Shown here: positions 28,773 through 37,132 of the stretch, in pieces
Numbering within the stretch: position 1 is the first letter of the stretch
Layout of the letters: each line of letters starts with the position of its first letter
Source: Flavobacterium sp. CS20
GTDB lineage: Bacteria; Bacteroidota; Bacteroidia; Flavobacteriales; Flavobacteriaceae
Direction: 5' to 3'
NCBI RefSeq assembly: GCF_018080005.1
Contig: NZ_CP073015.1
Location: 434,001-498,000 of the forward strand
DNA length: 64,000 nt
The notes under the pieces: model-generated
What the model was told of the DNA's origin: nothing
The model's input: the letters and a program-made list of their open reading frames with translations, nothing else
Databases searched by the model: none
Translations under genes and position numbers: made by a program

Positions 28773-28918
28773 AACATTCACGTCCATTTGAATATTTTTT
28801 ATAGGCCATTCGCTTGCGTCGGCTTCAACTTGTGAAATTTTTTCAACCACATCCATACCTTCTATAACCCGACCAAACACCGTAAATTCTTTATCGAGAT
28901 GATGTGCTCCGTCTTTTT
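28489..28918. repeat. 430-bp direct repeat, right copy (IS target-site duplication)
   Basis: This is the second copy of 26409-26838. It restores the 3' end of the cyclophilin gene and leaves a dead 3' fragment of nnr. Confidence 0.93.
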
Positions 28919-29495
28919 TTACTACAATATAAAATTCAAATGGAGACGAAGCATTGCTTACTTTTTGGCTTGTGGGTTTCGCCATACCAACAAATCCATA
29001 TTTGTTTTTGTGTAGTGGGTTGTATTCATTAGGAATTAAATAATCACCTATTTTGGCTCTTAGTTTTTGGGTGCTTGGCTTATCACTATTGCCACCTTGA
29101 ACAACAAAACCACTATCTACTCGGTGGAAAAATGTGTCGTCAAAATAACCCAATTTTGTCAATCGAATAAAATTAACGCGATGTAATCTTTCAGCGACAA
29201 AGAGTTGAATTTTAAAATCACCGAAACGGGTTTTGACTTCAACTATCGTTTCAGGATTTTTTATTTCATAACTTTTGAGATAGTTCTCAAGGGTTTCCTG
29301 AGTTAAAGTTTTGATGTGAGAAACATCTACATCATTTTCGCCACCAGCTGGAATTTTGACTTTAGGAATCTTATCTTTGTTTTCAACTTTTGTGTTTTGA
29401 GATTTTGAATCTGGTTTTGATTTTGAATCATTTTTACAAGCTACAATAGTTGTAATAATTAAAATAACGAATACAAATCGATATGCAGTTTTCAT
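28764..29495 (-). CDS. Cyclophilin-type peptidyl-prolyl isomerase, lipoprotein
   Basis: A 243-residue exported protein-folding enzyme. The signal peptide MKTAYRFVFVILIITTIVAC ends at the lipidated Cys. The cyclophilin domain includes RVNFIRLTKLGYFDDTFFHR, GFVVQGGN and FTVFGRVIEGMDVVEKI. An upstream in-frame ATG at 29516 would spoil the signal peptide, so 29495 is preferred. The start region overlaps the divergent Nudix gene by 13 bases. Its 3' end is one copy of the IS duplication. Confidence 0.92.
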   Translation of the reverse strand: MKTAYRFVFVILIITTIVACKNDSKSKPDSKSQNTKVENKDKIPKVKIPAGGENDVDVSHIKTLTQETLENYLKSYEIKNPETIVEVKTRFGDFKIQLFVAERLHRVNFIRLTKLGYFDDTFFHRVDSGFVVQGGNSDKPSTQKLRAKIGDYLIPNEYNPLHKNKYGFVGMAKPTSQKVSNASSPFEFYIVVKKDGAHHLDKEFTVFGRVIEGMDVVEKISQVEADASEWPIKNIQMDVNVLR

Positions 29496-30127
29496 ATATT
29501 GAACAATTTTTTCCAAAAATAAAGAAAATAGATTTACCAGGAGAAAAAGCTCAAGCCCTAATGGCTCCAGAGTCTAGAAAAATTTCTTTGACTCAAAAAT
29601 ACGATTTTTTAAATGCTAATCGAGCTGGAGTATTAATACTTTTTTTTCCTGATAGTGCTGATGATGTCAATTTTGTGCTTATATTAAGAAAAACTTACAA
29701 AGGTGTGCATTCAAATCAGGTGGCTTTGCCAGGTGGCAGGTATGAAAATGAAGATAGAAATCTGATTCAGACAGCTCTCAGAGAAACCGAAGAAGAGGTT
29801 GGAGTTGCATCTTCGTCTGTAGAAGTTATTAGACCTATGACCGAATTATATATTCCGCCTTCAAATTTTTTAGTCAAACCGACTTTAGCAAAAATTGATT
29901 ATCAACCAGTTTTCACTAAGCAAGAGTCTGAAGTTGAAAAAATTATTCCTGTAAAATTGAAAGATTTTATATTGCCTTCTTGTATTAAGACGCGTTCTAT
30001 TCAAACCAGCCATAATAAAGAAAAACAAGTTCCAATTTTTGATCTTAATGGTCACGTTGTTTGGGGTGCTACTGCAATGATGTTGAGCGAGTTGCGTGAA
30101 ATTTTAAAGCAACTGCAACTCATTTGA
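29483..30127 (+). CDS. Nudix hydrolase, probable coenzyme A pyrophosphatase
   Basis: A 214-residue enzyme. The CoA-specific signature NQVALPGGRYENED precedes and overlaps the Nudix box, which runs from Gly85 to Gly107 (GRYENEDRNLIQTALRETEE, then EVG). These features match NudL-type enzymes that cleave coenzyme A and its derivatives. The start overlaps the divergent cyclophilin gene, and the end overlaps crtY by 8 bases. Confidence 0.9.
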   Translation: MQFSYIEQFFPKIKKIDLPGEKAQALMAPESRKISLTQKYDFLNANRAGVLILFFPDSADDVNFVLILRKTYKGVHSNQVALPGGRYENEDRNLIQTALRETEEEVGVASSSVEVIRPMTELYIPPSNFLVKPTLAKIDYQPVFTKQESEVEKIIPVKLKDFILPSCIKTRSIQTSHNKEKQVPIFDLNGHVVWGATAMMLSELREILKQLQLI

Positions 30128-31280
30128 TTTGAAAGCCTTGAAAAGCATGTTTAACAAAGGCTTTGATAAAGTAAAATGAAGTTATGCTAAACATGATTTT
30201 TAATTCTTGAGGAAAATGGCTTTGTTCGTCTAGAAATTGAAAGATATCTTTGATGTTATTGCGTTTGTACATTTTATAAAATAGCTTTTCTCCAAAATGA
30301 TTGTGATGATATAAAACATCTAGAAACAACTTATCGTAATGTTTAAAACGTTTTTTATATAAATTATGATGTGGTGTATTACCGACTTTTATGTTTTCTA
30401 TTATTTTTTTAGCCATACGTTCAGCGTTTTTAAATGAATAGCCCGTAGAGGATTTTACCCAACCGCCTGAAGTGCCAATTTTAGTGATTTGATTTGTATG
30501 ATTTTTATAAAAAGGATAACTTGTCATGGGAATGATGCCTTGCTCCATTTCGTGAATATCAAAAGATTTAACCTTTAAAACATCTTTTAAATAGGCTTTG
30601 ATGTACTTTTTGTAAACTTCATCTTCAACTAATTTTGGCGAAAAAAAAGTTGATTCTACTAAAGCTTGATTTTGACTAAAAGGCAAAACATAAATAAAAC
30701 TCGTTTCATTATTTTTAGATAGGTTATAATCCATCATACAAAATTGTTCAGGATTAAAAATTTTATTTTCAGTTTCTACAAACCAACCTTTGAAATGCTG
30801 AAGAATATTGACGCTATTTTCAGGTTTATAGTTTTCAGGTAGCCGACTATCAAAAACATGTTTGGCTTGAAAGCTGTTTTTTTTGCATTTGATATCAACC
30901 AAACTGGATTTGTTTTCTAACTCAATGACTTCATCATCAATCAAATGTATATTTTCAGATTGATCGATAAGGTGTTTGGCATGTTTGTAAAAATCAATTG
31001 ATCTTAGCATTTTATAAGAATATTCTTCTAAATCAAAATCGATTTTTTTATTACAAGCTATAACATAGCCTGATTTCCATGATTTATATATAATCTTATC
31101 ATATAAGCCTTGACCAGTTTCCCAAAAGCACCATGTTTTATCATTTTTTGGATTTGATTTCTTTTCAATTATACCAATTGATTTAGATTTAAAAAAATCA
31201 TCTTTCAACATGGCTAAAGCCAATTGAAGTCCAGAAGCACCAGCTCCAATAATGATATAATGAAATGTGTTTAAAGACAT
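30120..31280 (-). CDS. crtY: Lycopene beta-cyclase
   Basis: A 386-residue flavoprotein that cyclises both ends of lycopene to beta-carotene. It begins with a dinucleotide-binding fold (YIIIGAGASGLQLALAML), followed by DKTWCFWE, typical of CrtY. Later motifs are FVYVLPFSQNQALVESTFF and GTSGGWVKSSTGYSF. It is the last carotenoid gene, separated from crtZ by 315 bases that hold a decayed gene. Product with CrtZ would be zeaxanthin, a yellow pigment. Confidence 0.93.
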   Translation of the reverse strand: MSLNTFHYIIIGAGASGLQLALAMLKDDFFKSKSIGIIEKKSNPKNDKTWCFWETGQGLYDKIIYKSWKSGYVIACNKKIDFDLEEYSYKMLRSIDFYKHAKHLIDQSENIHLIDDEVIELENKSSLVDIKCKKNSFQAKHVFDSRLPENYKPENSVNILQHFKGWFVETENKIFNPEQFCMMDYNLSKNNETSFIYVLPFSQNQALVESTFFSPKLVEDEVYKKYIKAYLKDVLKVKSFDIHEMEQGIIPMTSYPFYKNHTNQITKIGTSGGWVKSSTGYSFKNAERMAKKIIENIKVGNTPHHNLYKKRFKHYDKLFLDVLYHHNHFGEKLFYKMYKRNNIKDIFQFLDEQSHFPQELKIMFSITSFYFIKAFVKHAFQGFQIK

Positions 31281-31595
31281 AAAACGATATAAAAAACAAT
31301 AACTGAACTACATGATATGATAGCTGATCACCTTTAGATTTTATTCCTGTAACTGCAAAGTGAAATCAAAGGCTAAAATAAATCAATTGATGTTATTTTG
31401 AATAGGAATAGGAGATAATTCAAAATTCCAAAGGTCAAATCGTGGGGCGATTGGGGTTAAAATAAATTCAAGACCAAATATCAATATACTGGCAGTGAGA
31501 GAATATTCAAAGAAATTTATAAATGATATTTTTAATTGGAGTTCAAATTTAGTTGTCTTTTTAAGATTAGTTTTTGTAATCTTATGGCATATAAT
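31281..31595 (-). pseudogene. Remnant of a carotenoid biosynthesis (DUF422/CruF-like) protein gene
   Basis: The gap between crtZ and crtY is not empty. On the minus strand one frame reads ASILIFGLEFILTPIAPRFD, then LWNFELSPIPIQNNIN and a TGA at 31383-31385 where Trp would fit. After a one-base shift near 31365 it reads FHFAVTGIKSKGDQLSYHVV and QLLFFISFYVF into the crtY start. The pattern resembles the C-terminal half of DUF422 carotenoid proteins (E-P-x-A-x-x-x-D-x-W, then IPxQNYxxWF). The N-terminal half is missing and there is no start codon. Family assignment is from memory of the pattern and needs a profile search. Confidence 0.5.
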
Positions 31596-32051
31596 TCACT
31601 TTTGATTTTTAAAAAAACGCATAGGTGGTAGCAACATACCAAAACATTCGCCATCTTCTTTGCTTAGGTGTTTATGGTGTATTTTGTGTGCTCTTCTTAT
31701 GGCTTTGGCATACCAATTATTAGCATTTCTAAAAATTTTAAACCTTTGGTGTATAAAAATATCATGCACCAAAAAGTAAGTAGCACCGTATGCAGTTATC
31801 CCTAAAGCTATGGGTAATCCAAACCAATAGCCTATATAATCTAAATAAAAAAAGACCATACTCACAATGGCATAGAATATAAAAAAGAAGTCGTTTCTCT
31901 CCCACCAACTTTTATGATCTTTCAAGTGGTGATCTTTGTGCAGTGACCATAAAAAACCATGCATGACATATTTATGACTAAACCAAGCCATAAATTCCAT
32001 AAAACAAAAAGTAGCCAAAAAAATCAGTATAGAATATATTATAGTCATCAT
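31596..32051 (-). CDS. crtZ: Beta-carotene hydroxylase
   Basis: A 151-residue membrane di-iron enzyme that hydroxylates beta-carotene to zeaxanthin. Four His clusters bind iron: HKYVMH, HKDHH, HDIFIHQRF and HKIHHKH. Two to four hydrophobic segments surround them. The start codon abuts the crtB stop, showing one operon with crtI and crtB. Confidence 0.94.
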   Translation of the reverse strand: MMTIIYSILIFLATFCFMEFMAWFSHKYVMHGFLWSLHKDHHLKDHKSWWERNDFFFIFYAIVSMVFFYLDYIGYWFGLPIALGITAYGATYFLVHDIFIHQRFKIFRNANNWYAKAIRRAHKIHHKHLSKEDGECFGMLLPPMRFFKNQK

Positions 32052-32891
32052 TTAAATTAAGTTTAATCTACAGGATATAAAAGATTGTGCTAATAGAGCA
32101 AATTTTTGATAATCATTTACACGTATTCTTTTAGATTTTATTTGTAAAGAAGGTGTTTTTTTAAGTTTATAGAGTAATTTTAGGTAGTAAATATAAGCAG
32201 TATAAACTCCAAATTTAGCTTCAATAGGGAGTTTTGAAATACCTCTTAAACCCGCTTTGAAGTCTTCTTCAATTTCTGTAATTATTCTCATTTTAGCATC
32301 TTCTTCTAACTTATCTAAATTGACATTAGGAAAATAAGTACGGTTTAAATCTTCAATATCAGCTTTGAGGTCTCTCAAGAAATTTACTTTTTGAAATGCT
32401 GATCCTAATTTTTTAGCATCGTGTTTTAGTTCGTTATAAAGTTGGTCATCACCTTTTACAAATACTTTTAAACACATCAGACCAACAACGTCTGCACTGC
32501 CATAAATATATTGTTCGTATTCTTCTACGGAGTTATAATTTGATTTATATAAATCTTTTCGCATACTACTCATAAATGCTTCATAAAGTTGAGGTGGAAT
32601 ATCGTATTTATGAACGGTTTTTTGAAATGAATTGAGAATAGGATTTAAACTGATTTTGTGTTCAATCGCTATATAAAGTTGTTTTTCAAATTCGTTAAAT
32701 AAAAAAGCTTTGTCATAATCGTGAAAGGTGTCTACAATTTCGTCAGCAAATCTTACAAAACCATAAATATTGTAAATATCTTGACGAATTGATGGTGCAA
32801 GGAGTTTTGTAGCTGTTGAAAATGATGTGCTATAAGATTCAGTAACTTTTTTGCTACAATATTTAGCGATATTATCAAAAATTAATTTCAT
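32052..32891 (-). CDS. crtB: Phytoene synthase
   Basis: A 279-residue prenyl synthase that condenses two geranylgeranyl diphosphates into phytoene, the first carotenoid step. The two Asp-rich motifs are in VRFADEIVDTFHDYD and NFLRDLKADIEDLNRTYFP. It is two bases from crtI. No geranylgeranyl diphosphate synthase is in the window. Confidence 0.94.
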   Translation of the reverse strand: MKLIFDNIAKYCSKKVTESYSTSFSTATKLLAPSIRQDIYNIYGFVRFADEIVDTFHDYDKAFLFNEFEKQLYIAIEHKISLNPILNSFQKTVHKYDIPPQLYEAFMSSMRKDLYKSNYNSVEEYEQYIYGSADVVGLMCLKVFVKGDDQLYNELKHDAKKLGSAFQKVNFLRDLKADIEDLNRTYFPNVNLDKLEEDAKMRIITEIEEDFKAGLRGISKLPIEAKFGVYTAYIYYLKLLYKLKKTPSLQIKSKRIRVNDYQKFALLAQSFISCRLNLI

Positions 32892-32893
32892 AG

Positions 32894-34357
32894 TTAATTA
32901 TATTTCGTTATTAATTCTGAGACCAGTTTTCCTGAAATTAAAGCAGGCGGCACTCCTGGACTAAGAACAGTGAGTTGACCTGTAAAATACAAATTGTTCA
33001 CCTTTTTACTTTTTAGTTTTGGTCTTAAAAAAGCAGTTTGAAGCAATGTATTTGCCATTCCATAAGCATTGCCTTTGTATGAATTATAATCTTTTATAAA
33101 ATCAGAAACACAGAATGATTTTTTAAATATAATGTTTTTCTTCACGTTTTGATTGGTTAACTTTTCAAACCTTGTGATGATTTTAAGAAAATATTCATCT
33201 CTTAAGCTTTCAGAGTCTTCAATACCTGTAGCGAGAGGAATTAAAAAGAAACCATTCTCACAACCAACAGGTGCGGTTTGTGGGTCTGTTAATGAAGTGA
33301 AATTAGCATAAAACAATGGTTGATCAGACCATTTTGGAGTTTTATATATATCGTTGGCGTGTTGATCAAAGTCAACATCAAAAAACAAATTGTGATGATG
33401 TATATTTTTTAATTTTTTATTAAAACCCACATAAAAGAGTAGAGAAGAAGGTGCAAATGTTTTTTTGCTCCAGTAGTTTTCAGAATATTGTCTGAAGTTT
33501 GGATCCAAAAGTGTTTCGGTATGGTGGTAATCAGCACCTGACAAAACTATATCTGTGGTTATGTTTTCACCATTTACTTTTAAGCTTTCAATTTGTTTAT
33601 TTGAATTTATATGAATGTGTTCAACATTTGCATTTGTTTTGAAATTAACACCAAGTGATATTGCTAGATTTTTGATGGCTTCTACAACTGAAAACATACC
33701 ACCTTTGGGATGCCATGTTCCCAATCCAAAATCTGCATAATTCATAAAACTGTAAAATGAAGGCGTATCTTTTGGTCTTGCACCAAGAAATAGTACTGGA
33801 AATTTGAGAATTTGTTTGAGTTTAGGATTTTTAAAATTTTTTTCTACGTCTTTGTCTATATTACCAAAAAACTGACCTAACTTAGAAATTGTTTCAGTGG
33901 TTACTAATTCTAAAGGTGATTCACCAGGTTTGTAAACCATTTTTTTTATGGCAATGTCATAATTAGAACGGGCTTTATCTATAAACGATTTAAGTTTTTT
34001 AGCACCATTATCTTCTAAATCATCAAAAGTTTTGTAAAGATCATTGAGGTTGTCAGCAACTTTAAAAACATCGTTTTGCCCAAAAAAAACTTGATAGCCT
34101 GGATTGAGTTTGTCGAGTTGATAAAAGTCTTGTGGTTTGGTATTAAAATCTGAAAAAAATCGCTCAAAAACATCGGGCATCCAATACCAAGATGGTCCCA
34201 TATCAAAGGTAAATCCTTTATGTTTGAGTTGACGAGCTCTGCCTCCAATGCTGTCGTTTTTTTCTAAAATATTGACCTTGAAACCTGCTTTAGCAAGGTA
34301 ACACGAGGCTGAAAGAGATGAAAATCCTGAGCCGATAATGTGAACTGTTTTATTCAT
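32894..34357 (-). CDS. crtI: Phytoene desaturase
   Basis: A 487-residue FAD enzyme that converts phytoene to lycopene. The N-terminal FAD fold is HIIGSGFSSLSASCYLAKAG with the following ILEKNDSIGGRARQ. A MGPSWYWMPDVFERFF segment and the C-terminal LYFTGQLTVLSPGVPPALIS signature are typical of bacterial CrtI. It overlaps the regulator gene by 8 bases and is translated with it. Confidence 0.95.
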   Translation of the reverse strand: MNKTVHIIGSGFSSLSASCYLAKAGFKVNILEKNDSIGGRARQLKHKGFTFDMGPSWYWMPDVFERFFSDFNTKPQDFYQLDKLNPGYQVFFGQNDVFKVADNLNDLYKTFDDLEDNGAKKLKSFIDKARSNYDIAIKKMVYKPGESPLELVTTETISKLGQFFGNIDKDVEKNFKNPKLKQILKFPVLFLGARPKDTPSFYSFMNYADFGLGTWHPKGGMFSVVEAIKNLAISLGVNFKTNANVEHIHINSNKQIESLKVNGENITTDIVLSGADYHHTETLLDPNFRQYSENYWSKKTFAPSSLLFYVGFNKKLKNIHHHNLFFDVDFDQHANDIYKTPKWSDQPLFYANFTSLTDPQTAPVGCENGFFLIPLATGIEDSESLRDEYFLKIITRFEKLTNQNVKKNIIFKKSFCVSDFIKDYNSYKGNAYGMANTLLQTAFLRPKLKSKKVNNLYFTGQLTVLSPGVPPALISGKLVSELITKYN

Positions 34358-35258
34358 TTTTAAGATTGAGAGTCAGCTGGTTAATATTTTTAAAAGCCTT
34401 GACATGTTGAGGGAATTTATAATGGTTTTCAAGCATTTCATTAACTTTTCTTCCTAATAGCCAATATTGACATTTATCTTTTGTGGAAATATGCTTTGTA
34501 AACCTTTCTATATAATCTTCAACATTATCGGGTTTTACTGTTAGATAAGACACAAAAATAGGGTTATCAAATAGCTTTAAAAAGTAAGATAAATCTTCCA
34601 TTGGTAAACTTTGACCTAAAAAAATCACCTTATAGCCATGTAACAATAATTCATAATTTGTGTAAAATAAACCTATGTCATGAATTTCTTCTTCGGGCAA
34701 AAAAAGGACAAATACTTTATCTGTTTTAGAAGGTTTTTCAAATTGCAGTTTTTCTATATTGAAAAAGAGTTTTTGTTTTATTAAAGTTGAAATAAACTGT
34801 TCGTGTGCAGGAGTAATTGTTCCAATCTGCCATAGATAACCAATTTCTTCAAGCAAGGGAACAAAAACATCGTTATATATTTCTCTAAAGGTATTGTTTT
34901 CGAGTAAACCATCATAAGTTTTTAAAAATACTGATTGATCAAAATTCATCATGGCAACTTTAAAAGACTTGACGGCTCTGTTATAATTGCTTTTACTTGT
35001 AGTGATACGTTGTACTAAATCTTTAATATCTAATTCAGACATTTTTGAGATACGAGATATTTTATACCCATTTTCATTTAGAAAAGCAATGTTTAATATC
35101 TTTTGAAGACCATTGATATTGTAAGTTCTGATGTTGGTATCGGTTCTTTTTGGCTCTAAAACTTTGTAGCGTTTTTCCCACATACGGATAGTGTGAGCTT
35201 TGATGCCACTTAAAGATTCTAAGTCCTTAATACTGAAATTTTGTTTAATATTTTCCAT
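34350..35258 (-). CDS. MerR-family regulator with B12-binding domain (CarH/LitR-like)
   Basis: A 302-residue regulator leading the carotenoid operon. Residues 6-75 form the MerR DNA-binding domain (FSIKDLESLSGIKAHTIRMW). A helical bundle and a Rossmann-like cobalamin domain follow. The lower-ligand motif E-x-H-x-x-G is kept (His193 in EEEIHDIG). The capping motif W-x9-E-H of CarH is altered: Trp143 and Glu153 remain, but the next residue is Gln154. Known CarH proteins repress crt genes in the dark with adenosylcobalamin and release DNA in light. Whether this one still senses light is open. The ATG at 35258 is chosen because 35273 lies only three bases from the promoter element. Confidence 0.88.
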   Translation of the reverse strand: MENIKQNFSIKDLESLSGIKAHTIRMWEKRYKVLEPKRTDTNIRTYNINGLQKILNIAFLNENGYKISRISKMSELDIKDLVQRITTSKSNYNRAVKSFKVAMMNFDQSVFLKTYDGLLENNTFREIYNDVFVPLLEEIGYLWQIGTITPAHEQFISTLIKQKLFFNIEKLQFEKPSKTDKVFVLFLPEEEIHDIGLFYTNYELLLHGYKVIFLGQSLPMEDLSYFLKLFDNPIFVSYLTVKPDNVEDYIERFTKHISTKDKCQYWLLGRKVNEMLENHYKFPQHVKAFKNINQLTLNLKNE

Positions 35259-35275
35259 GCTATAAATTAACAAAA

Positions 35276-35283
35276 CAAAAATA
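35276..35283 (-). promoter_or_regulatory. TAnnTTTG promoter element for the merR-crt operon
   Basis: On the minus strand this reads TATTTTTG, 17 bases before the ATG at 35258. Confidence 0.5.
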
Positions 35284-35337
35284 AATAATAAATATATATT
35301 TTGTTTAAAAAAACAAGTTAAATATTAAACACTTATT

Positions 35338-35351
35338 TTAACAATTGTTAA
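35338..35351. promoter_or_regulatory. Perfect 14-bp palindrome upstream of the crt regulator
   Basis: TTAACAATTGTTAA is a perfect palindrome about 55 bases upstream of the -7 element and just beyond the end of map. Related TTGTTTAA and GTTAAATATTAAAC sequences lie between it and the promoter. It is a candidate operator, possibly for the MerR-like regulator itself. Confidence 0.35.
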
Positions 35352-35361
35352 CTTTAGGAAG

Positions 35362-36168
35362 TTATTCAAATTTAAATGGTTTTTCTTCATCAGAAGAAAT
35401 TCCTAAAGCTTCATAGACGAAGTCAAAAGTAGAAAGTAATTTGGGTTTGCCGTCAATAAGGGCAACATCATGCTCAAAGTGAGCACTTGGCAAACCGTCA
35501 GCAGTTATTATAGTCCAACCGTCTTTAAGTTGTATAACCCGTCTATAACCGAGATTTATCATAGGTTCAATAGCCACAGTCATTCCATTTTTAAATTTTT
35601 TACCACGTCCTCTTTTACCATAATTGGGCATTTCGGGATCTTCGTGCATTTTTTTGCCTAATCCGTGACCGACCAGTTCTCTAACGACGCCGTAGCCGTG
35701 ATCTTCAGCATGTTTTTGAATAGCATAACCTACATCACCGATGCGTTTACCATATCTAAATTCGGCTATGCCTTTATAGAGGCTTTCTTTGGTAACTTTA
35801 AGTAAGTTTTTTATTTCGGGTTTGACTTCTCCAACTTCAAAAGTGTATGCATGATCACCATAGAAGCCATTTTTTTTTGCACCACAATCTATTGAAATAA
35901 TATCGCCGTCATTAAGGGGTTTATTGTTTGGTATCCCATGAACAACTTGTTCATTAGGGCTCATACACAATGTGTTAGGAAAGTCGTATAATCCTAAAAA
36001 ACCAGGTGTTGCGTTATGGTCTCTTATAAATTCATCTGCGAGTTTGTCTAATTTTAAAGTAGATATTCCAGGTTTGATTTCTTTGGCAAGCATACCTAAT
36101 GTTTTTGAAACAATTAAAGCACTTTCTTGCATTAGGGCGATTTCTTCTGTTGACTTAAGTTTGATCAT
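35362..36168 (-). CDS. map: Type I methionine aminopeptidase
   Basis: A 268-residue cytosolic enzyme that removes the initiator Met from new proteins. Metal ligands are in SIDCGAKKNGFYGDHAYTFE, LVGHGLGKKMHEDPEMPNYG, MTVAIEPM and HFEHDVAL. Length and start are normal. It is last in a minus-strand run after gpmI, a thioredoxin-like gene and a HAD-like gene. Peptide deformylase, the preceding step, is encoded at 53116. Confidence 0.95.
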   Translation of the reverse strand: MIKLKSTEEIALMQESALIVSKTLGMLAKEIKPGISTLKLDKLADEFIRDHNATPGFLGLYDFPNTLCMSPNEQVVHGIPNNKPLNDGDIISIDCGAKKNGFYGDHAYTFEVGEVKPEIKNLLKVTKESLYKGIAEFRYGKRIGDVGYAIQKHAEDHGYGVVRELVGHGLGKKMHEDPEMPNYGKRGRGKKFKNGMTVAIEPMINLGYRRVIQLKDGWTIITADGLPSAHFEHDVALIDGKPKLLSTFDFVYEALGISSDEEKPFKFE

Positions 36169-36183
36169 TGCTGAATGTGTGAT

Positions 36184-36597
36184 TTATTTTATAAAGAATT
36201 TACTTAAAAAACCCTTCTTTGGTTTTTCTGTTTCTATTTTTTCTTTTGTAATAGTTTGGTAGATTTCTCCCCAACTAAGCATACCGCCAATATTTCTGTC
36301 ATCAATAAAAATATCAGCATCTATTTTTCTACTCATTTTTTCTATGTTGAATTCTTCTTCGGGATAACTTTTATTGACCGCGTAAAATTCTATGCCATAA
36401 GATTCACAAAATTCTATAGCTTCATTTAGTCTTTTTCCATAGCGAAATGTCCATAATACCAAAAGATAGCCATCCTCTTGAAGTTTTTTTAGGGTTTCAA
36501 AAGCAAAGATTTTTGGCTTTCCAATATCTGGATATTTGTTTTCTACTATTGTACCATCAAAGTCAATAGCTATTTTTGGTTTACGCGTTGAGAACAT
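36184..36597 (-). CDS. HAD-like hydrolase, BT0820 type
   Basis: A 137-residue protein with the HAD motif KIAIDFDGTIVENKYPDIG at the N-terminus and DIFIDDRNIGG as the second acidic motif. It matches the small Bacteroidetes HAD phosphatase group, whose substrate is unknown. A Lys-rich C-terminal tail follows. It is 9 bases after the thioredoxin-like gene. Confidence 0.82.
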   Translation of the reverse strand: MFSTRKPKIAIDFDGTIVENKYPDIGKPKIFAFETLKKLQEDGYLLVLWTFRYGKRLNEAIEFCESYGIEFYAVNKSYPEEEFNIEKMSRKIDADIFIDDRNIGGMLSWGEIYQTITKEKIETEKPKKGFLSKFFIK

Positions 36598-36605
36598 ATA
36601 TATAT

Positions 36606-37121
36606 TTATTGTTGATAGCTGTGCTTATAGGGTTTTTTTGCCAAAATATTTATGAAATCTTTTTCAAGACTTTCTTGAGCATATTCTACAAATCTATTAA
36701 TTTCTTTGTCATCTTGATATACTATAATGGTTGGCACGTTGGTAATATTTAATTGTTTTTGTCTTTTTTTAGAAACATTAGGGACTTTTTTTTCTGGACC
36801 AACGCCTACGAGCTTAAGGTTATCAAAATCAAATTCACTTGCTTCTAAAATTTTAATGAGTCTAGGCACTTCTCTTTGGCTATCAGAACACCAAGTGCCA
36901 AAATAGACTTCAATTTTATAGTCATTCTTGGCAAGAAGTTTTTTTATTTGTTTGATGTGTTTTGGTGAAGGTTCATAGCTGTTGTAGTTTTTATTAAACC
37001 AAGATTTGTGTCTTGAATTTAAAATTTCATTTTTATTAGTTTGACCAATAATATTTGATTCTTGTGCTAAAGCCACATTGAACAATAGCAACAAATTAAT
37101 GATACTTAGGTATAATTTCAT
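36606..37121 (-). CDS. Exported thioredoxin-fold protein with a single active-site Cys
   Basis: A 171-residue protein with a signal peptide (MKLYLSIINLLLLFNVALAQ). The thioredoxin fold is recognisable in YFGTWCSDSQREVPRLIKIL and the cis-Pro region TNVPTIIVYQDD. The usual CxxC is WCSDS, so only one Cys is present and a classical disulfide exchange is unlikely. It lies between gpmI and the HAD gene. Confidence 0.82.
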   Translation of the reverse strand: MKLYLSIINLLLLFNVALAQESNIIGQTNKNEILNSRHKSWFNKNYNSYEPSPKHIKQIKKLLAKNDYKIEVYFGTWCSDSQREVPRLIKILEASEFDFDNLKLVGVGPEKKVPNVSKKRQKQLNITNVPTIIVYQDDKEINRFVEYAQESLEKDFINILAKKPYKHSYQQ

Positions 37122-37132
37122 CGGATAGTGTT

